Part shown: in pieces, positions 8,472 to 17,799 of the stretch
Numbering within the stretch: the stretch's first letter is position 1
Layout: every line of letters begins with the position of its first letter
NCBI GenBank assembly: GCA_002439165.1
Contig: DJTE01000003.1
Span: forward strand, 62,001-126,000
DNA from: Chryseobacterium indologenes
GTDB lineage: Bacteria > Bacteroidota > Bacteroidia > Flavobacteriales > Weeksellaceae
Direction: 5' to 3'
DNA length: 64,000 bases
Translations under genes and position numbers: made by a program
The notes under the pieces: generated by a model
What the model saw: only the letters and a program-made list of their open reading frames with translations
The model's database searches: none
Told to the model about the DNA's origin: nothing

Positions 8472-10694
8472 TTATCGGGACCAGTTGATTCTTTTAGATT
8501 GAACATTCTGGGAGCTGGTTCCAATCATGATGTCAAACTCTCCGCTTTCCCAGTCATAATTCAGTTCATTATCAAAAAATTTAAGATCTTCCGGGGTCAG
8601 TTTAAAAGTTACGGTCTTGCTTTCGCCTTTTCTGATGAATATTTTCTGAAAACCTTTCAATTCTTTCACCGGTCTTACCACTTTTCCGAACAAATCTCTT
8701 ATATACAGCTGTACAACTTCTTCACCGCCGTATTTTCCTGTATTGGAAACCGTTACCTCAACCGTTAAAGTCTGATTACCTTTCAATACTGTGGAACTCA
8801 GGTTCATATCGGAGTATTTAAATTCTGTATAGCTGAGTCCGTAGCCGAAAGGAAATTTCGGATCATTATCCAGATCAATATAGGCTGAAACATAATTCCT
8901 GTCTGTATTATTTTTTGCCGGTCTCCCTGTATTGTAATGATTGTAGTAAACCGGAATCTGCCCTTCGGTTCTTGGAAAACTCATCGGCAGCTTTCCTCCC
9001 GGATTTACGTTTCCGAACAGAACATCTGCGATGGAATTCCCGGCTTCCGTACCCAGCCACCAGGTGTACATGATAGACGGGATATGATCCGCAGCCCAGT
9101 TAAAGATCAGGGGCCTTCCTGCATTGATCATCAGAACGATGGGCTTTCCGGTTTCTGCAATTTCTTTTAAAAGATCTTCCTGAACTCCTGTAAAGCCGAT
9201 TGTGCTTCTGCTTTTCGCTTCACCACTCATCGCATGGCCTTCTCCTAAGGTCATAATTACGACATCTGCTTTTTTTGCCGTTTCAACAGCTTCTGCAAAC
9301 ATCGACCTGTCATTGTCATCTGCATTACAGCCTTTTGCATACAATAAAGTGGAATTTTTATCGAGCTGATTTTTAATTCCGTCAAACTGGGAAACAATTC
9401 TCTGCTGATCATCTTTAAAAGCAACCGACCAGAACCCGTGATTGACTACCGTTTCTTTACCGAAAGGCCCGATAAGGGCTACGGTCCTGATGGTTTTGGA
9501 AAGAGGCAGGATATTTCCCTGATTTTTAAGCAGTACAATACTTTTTGAGCCAAATTCTCTCCCGAATTTACGGTGTTCTGTGTTATTAGTCTGCTCTTTT
9601 TGTCTTTTCTCGTCACTGAATCTGTATGGATCATCAAAAAGTCCCATTTCAAATTTCTTTTTCAGGATTCTTCCGGCAGCATCATTTACCCATTTGCTAT
9701 CTACTTTCCCTTCTTTTACCAACCTGGGAAGTTCTTTCATATAGATATGACTTTCCATATCCATATCGCTTCCTGCTTCAATGGCTCTTTCAGCGGCTTC
9801 CCCGGCATCTTTGGCATAACCGTGGGCTATCATTTCCCCGATACTTCCCCAATCTGAAACGACAAATCCCTTATAGTTCCATTTTCCTTTTAAAAGATCT
9901 CTGAGAATATATGGATTGGCCGTTGCCGGAATTCCGTTAATATCATTAAAAGAGTTCATAAAAGTGGCTACCCCTGCATCTGCTGCTGCTTTAAAGGGTG
10001 GCAGATAGGTTTCGTGGAGCTGTCTTAAGCTCATATCCACAGAATTGTAGTCTCTTCCACCCACTGCTGCACCATAGGCAGCAAAGTGTTTAGCACAGGC
10101 CATCACAGCATCAGGACTTCCCAGTCCTTTCCCCTGAAATCCCTTAATTCTTGCGAGTCCAATCTGTGTTCCCAGATAAGTATCTTCCCCGGAACCTTCC
10201 ATTACTCTTCCCCATCTCGGATCTCTGGCAACATCTACCATAGGGGCAAAAGTCCAGTGAATTCCATAGGCAGAAGCTTCTGTTGCCGCAATCCTCTCTG
10301 ATTTCTCAATAAGTCCCAGATCCCAGCTGGCGGCCTGCCCGAGATTAACCGGAAAAGTGGTTCTGTATCCGTGGATAACATCCTGCCCGAAAAGTAAAGG
10401 AATTTTCAGTCCTGACTGAAGAGCAAGCTTCTGAAAAGCCCTGGTTTCTTCTGCTCCCGCTACATTAAGCATCGATCCTACTCTTCCTTTTTTTATTTCT
10501 TCCAAAACTGTTGCAGAATTGGAATTCTGTGGACCTGTTGCATATTCAAATCCGCTGTACTGCACCAACTGCCCGACTTTTTCTTCCAGGCTCATTTTAG
10601 ACAGCAGTTCAGAAACCTTCTGATCAACGGTCTTCTGTCCGTAAGCATTCATACCCAATGCCGAAAATGCAAGTAAGAAATAAGCCTTCTTCAT
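8472..10694 (-). CDS. bglX: GH3 beta-glucosidase, periplasmic
   Basis: A 740-residue exported enzyme (signal peptide to about AYGQ20) releasing terminal beta-linked glucose from oligosaccharides. The GH3 N-terminal barrel (about 30-360) carries DVARDPRWGR, the KHFAAYG loop and the nucleophile D281 in FVVSDWG. The C-terminal GH3 domain spans about 390-610 and a fibronectin-III-like domain about 640-735, the usual BglX order and length. It lies 10 bases after the lipoprotein GH30 gene. Within the locus it would finish off oligosaccharides brought into the periplasm. Confidence 0.93.
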   Translation of the reverse strand: MKKAYFLLAFSALGMNAYGQKTVDQKVSELLSKMSLEEKVGQLVQYSGFEYATGPQNSNSATVLEEIKKGRVGSMLNVAGAEETRAFQKLALQSGLKIPLLFGQDVIHGYRTTFPVNLGQAASWDLGLIEKSERIAATEASAYGIHWTFAPMVDVARDPRWGRVMEGSGEDTYLGTQIGLARIKGFQGKGLGSPDAVMACAKHFAAYGAAVGGRDYNSVDMSLRQLHETYLPPFKAAADAGVATFMNSFNDINGIPATANPYILRDLLKGKWNYKGFVVSDWGSIGEMIAHGYAKDAGEAAERAIEAGSDMDMESHIYMKELPRLVKEGKVDSKWVNDAAGRILKKKFEMGLFDDPYRFSDEKRQKEQTNNTEHRKFGREFGSKSIVLLKNQGNILPLSKTIRTVALIGPFGKETVVNHGFWSVAFKDDQQRIVSQFDGIKNQLDKNSTLLYAKGCNADDNDRSMFAEAVETAKKADVVIMTLGEGHAMSGEAKSRSTIGFTGVQEDLLKEIAETGKPIVLMINAGRPLIFNWAADHIPSIMYTWWLGTEAGNSIADVLFGNVNPGGKLPMSFPRTEGQIPVYYNHYNTGRPAKNNTDRNYVSAYIDLDNDPKFPFGYGLSYTEFKYSDMNLSSTVLKGNQTLTVEVTVSNTGKYGGEEVVQLYIRDLFGKVVRPVKELKGFQKIFIRKGESKTVTFKLTPEDLKFFDNELNYDWESGEFDIMIGTSSQNVQSKRINWSR

Positions 10695-10704
10695 AATTAT
10701 TTTA

Positions 10705-12135
10705 TTAAAAAATATAGGTTGCCGCTGAATTTCCGGAGATTTTTACAGCGGCAGTCTTTCCTTTATACTGTATATTAAAATTTTCATCGGTATTACTTCC
10801 GTTCTGTACAATCAGTACCGTTTTTCCTTCAGGCGTTTTAAACGCTGCCGTGGAAAGGTGCTCTGTCTGTGTGGAAGCAATACGCTGAGAGCCTGTGGGA
10901 ACAAATTTAGAGGCATGAGCGACAATGTAGTAAGACACATTTCTGGTAAAGTTCTCACTGTCGGAAACGGTTATTGCTCCTTTACATTCCGTACATCCTC
11001 CATCTGTATGCGGGCCATACTGCGTATCATTGGCTACATTCCATTCCAGGGCTGTTTTGCTCCAGTTTCTCATGGAACCGATGATTACGTTTTTAGTATG
11101 CCAGTTCAGGTCTTCGTTAAAAGTTCCTTTTGCCCCCGTCCACTGCTCGGTAAAATACAGATTTTTATCCGGAAAAGCATTATGAACCGTACTTAAAGCT
11201 GATATATCTCCTTCATACAAATGAAATGCAGAACCGTCGATATACTGATACGCTTCCGGATCTTTCAGGATATCAAGAGCATATTCCGGTTTGTTGCAGT
11301 TATGATCGTACACCACAATTTTGGTTTTGATCTGACCGGATTTAAAAGCCGGACCTAAAAAGCCTTTGATAAAGTCTCTCTGCTGTTCGGAAGGCATATA
11401 CAGGCTGGGATTATTTCCCGGATGTAAAGGTTCATTCTGAGGTGTGATGGCATCAATATGAATTCCTTCTTTTTTCATCCCCTGGATATATTTCACGAAA
11501 TAATTGGCATAAGCTCCATAAAACTCAGGTTTCAGACTTCCTCCTTTTGATTTTCCGTTGTCCTTCATCCAAACCGGTGCAGACCACGGTGCGGCAATAA
11601 TCTTTATTTCAGGACTGATCGCCAGAATTTCTTTGAGCATAGCGATCAGGTTTTTATCTTTTGCCAGACTGAACTTTGATAAAGAAGGATCTGTCTGCCC
11701 TTCAGGCAGATCATCGTATGAAAAAACTTCTCCGTCCAGGTCTGAAGCTCCGATGCTTAACCGCAGATAACTGACGGAAATAGAGTTTCTATCCTTTCCA
11801 AAAAGCTCATTCAGTAATGCTTTTCTTTTGGCAGGTGAAAGACGGTTGATCACCTCCACACTTCCACCGGTAAGGGTATATCCGAAACCGTCTACATACT
11901 GGAATTTTTGGGAATCATCAATTTCAATATTCTGAAAATCATTCCTGTTTTGGGTAAATTTTACCGGAGTCTGCTGCTGCAATTTTATGCTCTGATCTCC
12001 TTTCGTGAGCCAGAATTCAACTTCCTTTCCATTGTTTCCTGCCACAGGTGTGCATGATGATAAAGGAAAAAGTACCACACCACATAGCAGTGCGGTAGCA
12101 TTAAAAAAGAAACTATATAAGTTGTGAAACTTCAT
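10705..12135 (-). CDS. GH30 surface lipoprotein
   Basis: A 476-residue GH30 hydrolase with a lipoprotein signal ending LSSC28, so it is probably anchored in the outer membrane and, as usual for SusCD-linked enzymes, likely faces outside. The acid/base is E235 (TPQNEP) and the nucleophile E330 (YFTEQW), with IAAPWSAPVWMK upstream, all as in GH30. It starts two bases after the SusD stop. It would make the first cuts in the polymer for import by SusCD. The pairing of a surface GH30, a GH3 and SusCD resembles the Bacteroides locus for yeast beta-1,6-glucan; the substrate here is an inference. Confidence 0.9.
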   Translation of the reverse strand: MKFHNLYSFFFNATALLCGVVLFPLSSCTPVAGNNGKEVEFWLTKGDQSIKLQQQTPVKFTQNRNDFQNIEIDDSQKFQYVDGFGYTLTGGSVEVINRLSPAKRKALLNELFGKDRNSISVSYLRLSIGASDLDGEVFSYDDLPEGQTDPSLSKFSLAKDKNLIAMLKEILAISPEIKIIAAPWSAPVWMKDNGKSKGGSLKPEFYGAYANYFVKYIQGMKKEGIHIDAITPQNEPLHPGNNPSLYMPSEQQRDFIKGFLGPAFKSGQIKTKIVVYDHNCNKPEYALDILKDPEAYQYIDGSAFHLYEGDISALSTVHNAFPDKNLYFTEQWTGAKGTFNEDLNWHTKNVIIGSMRNWSKTALEWNVANDTQYGPHTDGGCTECKGAITVSDSENFTRNVSYYIVAHASKFVPTGSQRIASTQTEHLSTAAFKTPEGKTVLIVQNGSNTDENFNIQYKGKTAAVKISGNSAATYIF

Positions 12136-12137
12136 AT

Positions 12138-13577
12138 TTAGTAGCCTGAATTTTGGGTTAGATTCTGATTGTTATCTCTCTGTCCCTGCGGAATAGGCCA
12201 TAATAACCTGTTCTGATTGATGTTGCCCGCATAAGGCAGTATCACTCCGTTTCCGTCTTTCTGCTGGGATAGGATGGCAACCGCTGCCCCTGTTCTTTTA
12301 AGGTCAAACCAACGCTGCCCTTCAAATGCCAGCTCCAGCTTTCTTTCCTGAAGCACTTTCTGGATTCCATCGGTTTCAGAGGAGATGGCAACTGGGGAAA
12401 GCCCCACTCTTGCCCTTACCTGATTGATGTAACCTGCTGCCCCTGTATAATCACCGGTTCTTACGGCTGCTTCTGCCTGTAATAAAAGAACATCCGCATA
12501 TCTCAGGATATAAAAATTCTGGGTCCCATCGGTTTTTCTCATTTTATACATGAACGGATAATTATTGCTTGTCCAGTATTTATCAGACCAGCTTACGGGT
12601 GAAAATTTAACGGTACTGTTCAGCCGCTGGCTATCTCCGGCATCATTGAATGCTTTTACAAGATCATTGGACGGAACATTGAATTTTTTCCAGTCTGTTC
12701 CATAAAACATGGATGATCCCCAGGCCCAGACGGTTCCGGCATTTCCATCCGCTTCAAAAATAGATTCGGTATTGGCTTCGTGGGTTCCGTCAAAAAGCTG
12801 ATCATAAACCGGAAGAAGACTTACTCCTGAAATATTGGCAGCATACTGTTTTACTTTCATCCAATCCGGATTGGGTTTCGATGCATATACTTTTGCCAGA
12901 AGGCCATACGCGAAGTTTTTGTTGGCTCTGTATTTCTCAGTTCCTGAAGGGGCATTGGCAATTGCTCCTTCCAGATCAGCAATAATCAGGTCGTATGCTT
13001 CCTGAACTGTTTTCCGGGCCGGATACACCTGGCTGTACACTTCATCGAAATTACCAGCATTGACTCCTATTACAGCCTTCGTTACCAAAGGAATATCTCC
13101 CCACAGCTGGACAGCATGAAAATAATAAAGAGCCCTGAAAACAGCTGCTTCCGACTTCATTTCGGCCTTTCTTGCAGCTGTAAGTGCCGGATCATTGATA
13201 TCGTCCACATAATTGAGGATCATATTACAGTCATTGATAAAACCGTACAGATATTTCCAGTCTCTCTCCACATTAGGATTGGTCGCTACAATGCGGTACT
13301 CGTCCTGCTGAAAATTCTGAACATTATCTGCTCCTGCGTATGAAATTTCCGTCTGGGCATCTCCGTTAAAAAAATAATCCAGCTGCCAGTATTCATTTCC
13401 AAATGCAGTATAGATGGTATTCATCCTGTTTTCTGCATCTGCTGCAGTTTTTAACGGATTATCAACAGAAACGGACTGTTCTGTAATGGGTTCCGTATCC
13501 AGAAAGTCATTGCAGGAAACACTTACGGCAAGTACTGATGCACCGAATAAATAATATATGGCTTTATTAATTTTCAT
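12138..13577 (-). CDS. SusD/RagB surface glycan-binding lipoprotein
   Basis: A 479-residue lipoprotein (lipobox VSVSC22, then NDFLDTEP, the classic SusD start). The N-terminal SusD-like helical region contains the TPR-like segments (AAVFRALYYFHAVQLWGDIPL), and the C-terminal RagB region ends with the family pattern ELAFEGQRWFDLKRTG and LLWPIPQGQRDNNQNLTQNSGY. It caps the SusC channel and captures glycan chains at the cell surface. It starts 10 bases after susC and ends 2 bases before the GH30 lipoprotein gene. Confidence 0.95.
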   Translation of the reverse strand: MKINKAIYYLFGASVLAVSVSCNDFLDTEPITEQSVSVDNPLKTAADAENRMNTIYTAFGNEYWQLDYFFNGDAQTEISYAGADNVQNFQQDEYRIVATNPNVERDWKYLYGFINDCNMILNYVDDINDPALTAARKAEMKSEAAVFRALYYFHAVQLWGDIPLVTKAVIGVNAGNFDEVYSQVYPARKTVQEAYDLIIADLEGAIANAPSGTEKYRANKNFAYGLLAKVYASKPNPDWMKVKQYAANISGVSLLPVYDQLFDGTHEANTESIFEADGNAGTVWAWGSSMFYGTDWKKFNVPSNDLVKAFNDAGDSQRLNSTVKFSPVSWSDKYWTSNNYPFMYKMRKTDGTQNFYILRYADVLLLQAEAAVRTGDYTGAAGYINQVRARVGLSPVAISSETDGIQKVLQERKLELAFEGQRWFDLKRTGAAVAILSQQKDGNGVILPYAGNINQNRLLWPIPQGQRDNNQNLTQNSGY

Positions 13578-13587
13578 TGTAAATAAT

Positions 13588-16416
13588 TTAGAAATTAGCT
13601 TTTAAACCGATAATGAAGGTTCTCACCTGAGGATAGGTTCCATAGTCTATTCCGAATACGGATTTCTCGGCTCCGGAAGTATTTCTGTTGGGGCTGAAGG
13701 CATTCACTTCAGGATCCATTCCTGAATAATCGGTAATGGTAAAGATGTTCTGTCCGGTTACATATACATTCAGTTTATTCACTCCCCTGAAAGGTCTGTT
13801 GAAATTGTATCCCAATGTCACGGCTTTCAGTTTCAGATAAGATCCATCTTCCACAAATCTGTCTGAGATTTCCAGTGCAGAAGCAGAATTTGCTCTCGGA
13901 ACGTCGGTTATCTGTCCGGGCGTGGTCCATCGGTTAAGAACGGCTGTTGACTGATTTTTATAGTCATTCATCATTTCCAGATCAAAACGGGTTGCGTTGA
14001 ATACATCATTTCCTACGGAAGCGGTAATCAGAACATCCATATACCAGTTTTTCAGGGTAAAGTTATTGCTGAAGCCCAAAGTATATTTTGGATTGGGATT
14101 TCCGATGAAAGTTCTGTCATCCACATCCTGATATCCGTTACCGTTCAGGTCTTTATAGATCATGTTTCCGGTATTGGGGTCTACATGGTCTACCTGATAT
14201 CCGTAAAATGTACTTAATGCATGTCCCGGCTGAAAACGGATCACTTTTCCACCTACGCTTTCCATACTTATTACATCAACTGTATTGAGGTATTTCTCGA
14301 AATCCAGAATTTTATTTTTGGCAAATGAAATATTGAATGAGGTATTCCATGTAAAATTTTCATTTTTGATATTAGCGGTATTTAATGAAAACTCAATTCC
14401 TTTGTTTTCAAGGCTTCCGGCATTTCTATAAATAGGTCCTGATAAATTTCCCATCACGTAAGGAAAAATAAGATCCGTGGTCTTTCTTTTATAGAGATCT
14501 GTTGTAAACCGGATACGGTTATTAAAAAGCCCAAGATCCACTCCTACATTGGTATCGGTAGTGGTTTCCCAGGTTACGTCACTGTCATACTGTTTAAAGG
14601 TATAGGCAGGAACTCCGTTTGACCAGTACGGATCAAATATGTTAAAATGAGAATAAGCGGGAACTCCTGAAACATTTCCGGTCTGCCCCCATCCTCCTCT
14701 GAGTTTCAGTTCGCTGATGGTTTTACTGTCTGCCAGGAAATCTTCTTTAGAGACCAGCCATGAAGCTGAAACACCCGGGAAGAATCCCCATTTCTGACCG
14801 GAAGCCAGGCTTGAAGAACCGTTATATCTGAAAACTCCCATCAGGGTATATTTTCCGTCATAGGTATACAGGGCCCTTCCGAAGAACGAAGCGTTTCTTA
14901 AAACATCTTTATGCTTATCATAACCTTTTGTTGCCGCCTCATCGTAATCGAACTTTACGGTTCCTTCAGGAAATTTTTCTCCGGCAAAGTATTCATTCTG
15001 AAAACTCTTCTGGGTGATCTGTGCCCCACCGAGCAATGAAAAATCATGGATTCCTTTTTTGAGGGTATAGGTTAACGTATTTTCAAAGTTGTATTCCTGA
15101 TACTGGATGTATTCCTGGGAACCAATTCCGGATTTTGATCTTCCGTAGCTGGTCTGGAACCCATCTGTAAATTTGGTATTCCTGGAGTCTGTCATATCAA
15201 ATGAAATGCTTGGTCTCCATACCAGATTTTTAAGGACTTTCACATCCAATCCCAAATTACTGAGAAAACGCTGGGTCTGGGTTTTATCTTTCCTGGACTG
15301 ATAGGCCACCGGATTTTCCCAGGATGACTGATAAGGATTAGGGGCAAACTGTCCCGGCTTGTATCCGTCATTGATCTGACCAGTTGCCTGATCGTACACT
15401 ACTCCATCGGTCGGGATGAAATTAACATCTGTTCCGTAAACCGGCAAGAAACTTGGTGTATTGAAAGCACTTAAAACAACCCCGCCCCGTGCTGTACTTA
15501 AGTTATCATTGGTATTGGTGAGTGAAGTAAAGAAGTAATTCACTGATGAGTTTAATTTCAGCCAGGGTGCAAGTACGGCATCCAGATTTACTTTTACTGA
15601 AGTCCTCTGGAAATGGGCCGGTTTTATAATTCCTTCAATATCCTGATATCCCAATGCAGTGTAAGCTTTTACCTTTTCATTTCCGAAGGCATAGTTTACG
15701 TTGTAATTCTGATCAAATCCCGTCTGAAAAACCTCCTTTCTCCAGTCGGTATCAATCCCTGCATACCTGGGGTTGGTAACAGTGGAAAGATAATCGGAAC
15801 CGCCATTTGCCTGAATATCGGACATCAGTGTTTTGTACTGATCCAGATTCAGGACATCAATATTTTTTACGGTTTTTGAAATTCCCCAATAGGCATTAAA
15901 ATTAAGCTGCGGTTTTCCCTGTTTCCCTCTTTTAGTGGTTATAATCACCACTCCTGAAGAGCCGTTTACCCCATAAATAGCCGTAGAAGAAGCATCTTTA
16001 AGAATGGTCATATCCACAATATCATCAGGGTTCAGCCCGCTGATATCATTGGTCTGGATCCCGTCAACCACATACAGAGGGCTTACAGAAGATGAAATTG
16101 AATTGTTTCCCCTGATCTTCACATCAAGTCCTGCTCCGGGTTTTCCGGAGGCCTGAATTACGTTTACTCCGGCTGCCTGCCCCTGCAAGGCCTGTCCCAC
16201 GCTGTAAATAGGTCTGTTGTCAAAAGCATCAGCTTTTACTGAAGAGACGGCGCTGGTAAGGTTTTGTTTTTTCACTCCTCCATACCCGATCATTACGATC
16301 TCTTCAATTTTATTTTCTTTACGAACAGAATCTTTCACCTGGGTCTGCGCATGAAAATTAGCTGTAAAATACAGCACGGCAGCCAGTCCAAAACTTCCTG
16401 ATATTCTTATATTCAT
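13588..16416 (-). CDS. SusC/RagA TonB-dependent glycan transporter
   Basis: A 942-residue outer-membrane TonB-dependent receptor, first gene of the operon. A signal peptide (to about NFHAQ) is followed at once by the TonB-box-like KIEEIVMIGYG and the plug domain (about 45-165, with GQALQGQAAGVNVIQASGKPG and PLYVVDGIQ), then the beta-barrel ending VRTFIIGLKANF. The plug matches the SusC/RagA signatures. The carboxypeptidase-regulatory-like domain of about 80 residues usually present before the TonB box is missing, which explains its length below 1000 residues. It pairs with the SusD downstream for oligosaccharide import. Confidence 0.95.
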   Translation of the reverse strand: MNIRISGSFGLAAVLYFTANFHAQTQVKDSVRKENKIEEIVMIGYGGVKKQNLTSAVSSVKADAFDNRPIYSVGQALQGQAAGVNVIQASGKPGAGLDVKIRGNNSISSSVSPLYVVDGIQTNDISGLNPDDIVDMTILKDASSTAIYGVNGSSGVVIITTKRGKQGKPQLNFNAYWGISKTVKNIDVLNLDQYKTLMSDIQANGGSDYLSTVTNPRYAGIDTDWRKEVFQTGFDQNYNVNYAFGNEKVKAYTALGYQDIEGIIKPAHFQRTSVKVNLDAVLAPWLKLNSSVNYFFTSLTNTNDNLSTARGGVVLSAFNTPSFLPVYGTDVNFIPTDGVVYDQATGQINDGYKPGQFAPNPYQSSWENPVAYQSRKDKTQTQRFLSNLGLDVKVLKNLVWRPSISFDMTDSRNTKFTDGFQTSYGRSKSGIGSQEYIQYQEYNFENTLTYTLKKGIHDFSLLGGAQITQKSFQNEYFAGEKFPEGTVKFDYDEAATKGYDKHKDVLRNASFFGRALYTYDGKYTLMGVFRYNGSSSLASGQKWGFFPGVSASWLVSKEDFLADSKTISELKLRGGWGQTGNVSGVPAYSHFNIFDPYWSNGVPAYTFKQYDSDVTWETTTDTNVGVDLGLFNNRIRFTTDLYKRKTTDLIFPYVMGNLSGPIYRNAGSLENKGIEFSLNTANIKNENFTWNTSFNISFAKNKILDFEKYLNTVDVISMESVGGKVIRFQPGHALSTFYGYQVDHVDPNTGNMIYKDLNGNGYQDVDDRTFIGNPNPKYTLGFSNNFTLKNWYMDVLITASVGNDVFNATRFDLEMMNDYKNQSTAVLNRWTTPGQITDVPRANSASALEISDRFVEDGSYLKLKAVTLGYNFNRPFRGVNKLNVYVTGQNIFTITDYSGMDPEVNAFSPNRNTSGAEKSVFGIDYGTYPQVRTFIIGLKANF

Positions 16417-16434
16417 ATAGAGTTAGTTTTTAAT

Positions 16435-16447
16435 TCTCAAATTGAGA
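16435..16447. promoter_or_regulatory. Palindrome upstream of susC, candidate operator
   Basis: TCTCAA-A-TTGAGA is a 6-bp-arm palindrome 19 bases before the susC ATG. On the minus strand the same site includes CAATTTG, close to the -7 consensus. A regulator binding here would overlap the promoter. No second copy was seen near the MFS gene. Confidence 0.3.
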
Positions 16448-16533
16448 CAATAAAAATATATTTTTTTTTAATTAATTAACATTGTCTTTATAAATATTTT
16501 AATTTTTCTTTTATTTTTGGGACTTTAAAGGCT

Positions 16534-16541
16534 TAAATTTG
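16534..16541 (+). promoter_or_regulatory. Promoter -7 element of the MFS gene
   Basis: TAAATTTG fits TAnnTTTG and lies 50 bases before the MFS transporter ATG, in the divergent region shared with susC. Confidence 0.45.
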
Positions 16542-16591
16542 CATCATAATTCATAAAAAAAGTTATAAAACTTAAAAAAAAGATCCCCAAA

Positions 16592-17776
16592 ATGACTGCC
16601 AAGCTCTCCCATATTTCACTTCCTTTGAAACTGACTTTCCTTATTTTTTCAATGGTACTGAACTGTATGGGTTTGGTAATTCTTCAGCTTTCTGAAGCAA
16701 TCTCTTATGAAAAGCTGGGTTTTTTAGAATCATTTAAAGATCTTCCGATAGCTTTTATTTCTCTTTTTGCCGTTAATTTCATCAGTAAAACCGGAACAAA
16801 AAGAGCGTTGATTCTGGCACTGATTATTGTAGGCATCTGCTCTACTCTTCTTCCTTTTATTGAAGATTTCTGGTTTTATAAAGTCTGGTTTGCTATTATC
16901 GGAACCTGTTTTGCGATCGGAAAAATATGTGTTTTCGGGATCATCAGGAATAATATTTCGGATGAAAAATCACTTGCCCAAACCATGAACAGTGTGGAAG
17001 CTTCTTTTATGATAGGCATTTTTGTAGTGAACATGGGTTTTGGATGGCTGATTTCAAGCCGGTATTCCGAATTCTGGAAATTCGGATTTCTGTCTATTGC
17101 CCTGCTTTCGGCTGTAACGATATTTTTATTTTCCAGGCTGAAGATTTCAGAAGCCAGGAAAACAGAAACAAAAGGGATCATTTCTGAATTATACGGTTTT
17201 ATCAATCCCGTAACCATTGCTTTTTTAGGCGTTATCTTTTTTATTGTGTTTGTGGAACAGGGATTTAATTCATGGCTTCCTTCTTTTTATAAGAACCATC
17301 TGAACGTAAATTCATTCTTTTCGCTTCAGGCCACTTCTTTCCTTGCTCTTTTTTCCTATGCAGGAAGAACGGCAACAGCCAATATCATTCAGAGATTTTC
17401 ACTGTCAAAATATTACCTGATCTGCATAAGTCTGATTGTTGCTGTTCTTCTTATTATTCTTGGGGTTCAATATTTCGGATCTGAAAATCCGGGTGTGCTG
17501 AGGTTTTTATTTCCGGTGATCGGGCTCTTTCTCTCTCCGCTGTACCCTGTTGTGAATTCAAAAATGATTGCGCAGGTTGATAAGGAAAGAATCAACTTAT
17601 TTACCTCTTTAATTGTTATTTTTTCATCTCTGGGCAGTTCGGTCAGTTCAATCATTATGTCTGTTCTGTTTGGAAAAGAGCTCTTAGACTATTATCCGCT
17701 TTATATATTATTGGCTGTTTCAGTGCTTTTTATGGTAAGTTTGATATATTTTAGGCTGTCAGGAAGGAAAATTTAG
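16592..17776 (+). CDS. MFS transporter, probably sugar uptake
   Basis: A 394-residue inner-membrane protein with about 12 hydrophobic segments in the 6+6 layout of the major facilitator superfamily, with a cytoplasmic loop near residues 185-200 and FGFLSIALLSA-type helices. It resembles the FucP/GlcP-like flavobacterial sugar porters in overall form, but no substrate motif is decisive. Its position divergent from a SusCD locus, and directly before the Nudix-type regulator, suggests it carries the released sugar, probably glucose, across the inner membrane. Confidence 0.85.
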   Translation: MTAKLSHISLPLKLTFLIFSMVLNCMGLVILQLSEAISYEKLGFLESFKDLPIAFISLFAVNFISKTGTKRALILALIIVGICSTLLPFIEDFWFYKVWFAIIGTCFAIGKICVFGIIRNNISDEKSLAQTMNSVEASFMIGIFVVNMGFGWLISSRYSEFWKFGFLSIALLSAVTIFLFSRLKISEARKTETKGIISELYGFINPVTIAFLGVIFFIVFVEQGFNSWLPSFYKNHLNVNSFFSLQATSFLALFSYAGRTATANIIQRFSLSKYYLICISLIVAVLLIILGVQYFGSENPGVLRFLFPVIGLFLSPLYPVVNSKMIAQVDKERINLFTSLIVIFSSLGSSVSSIIMSVLFGKELLDYYPLYILLAVSVLFMVSLIYFRLSGRKI

Positions 17777-17799
17777 AAAATAATTTTATTTTTACTGCC

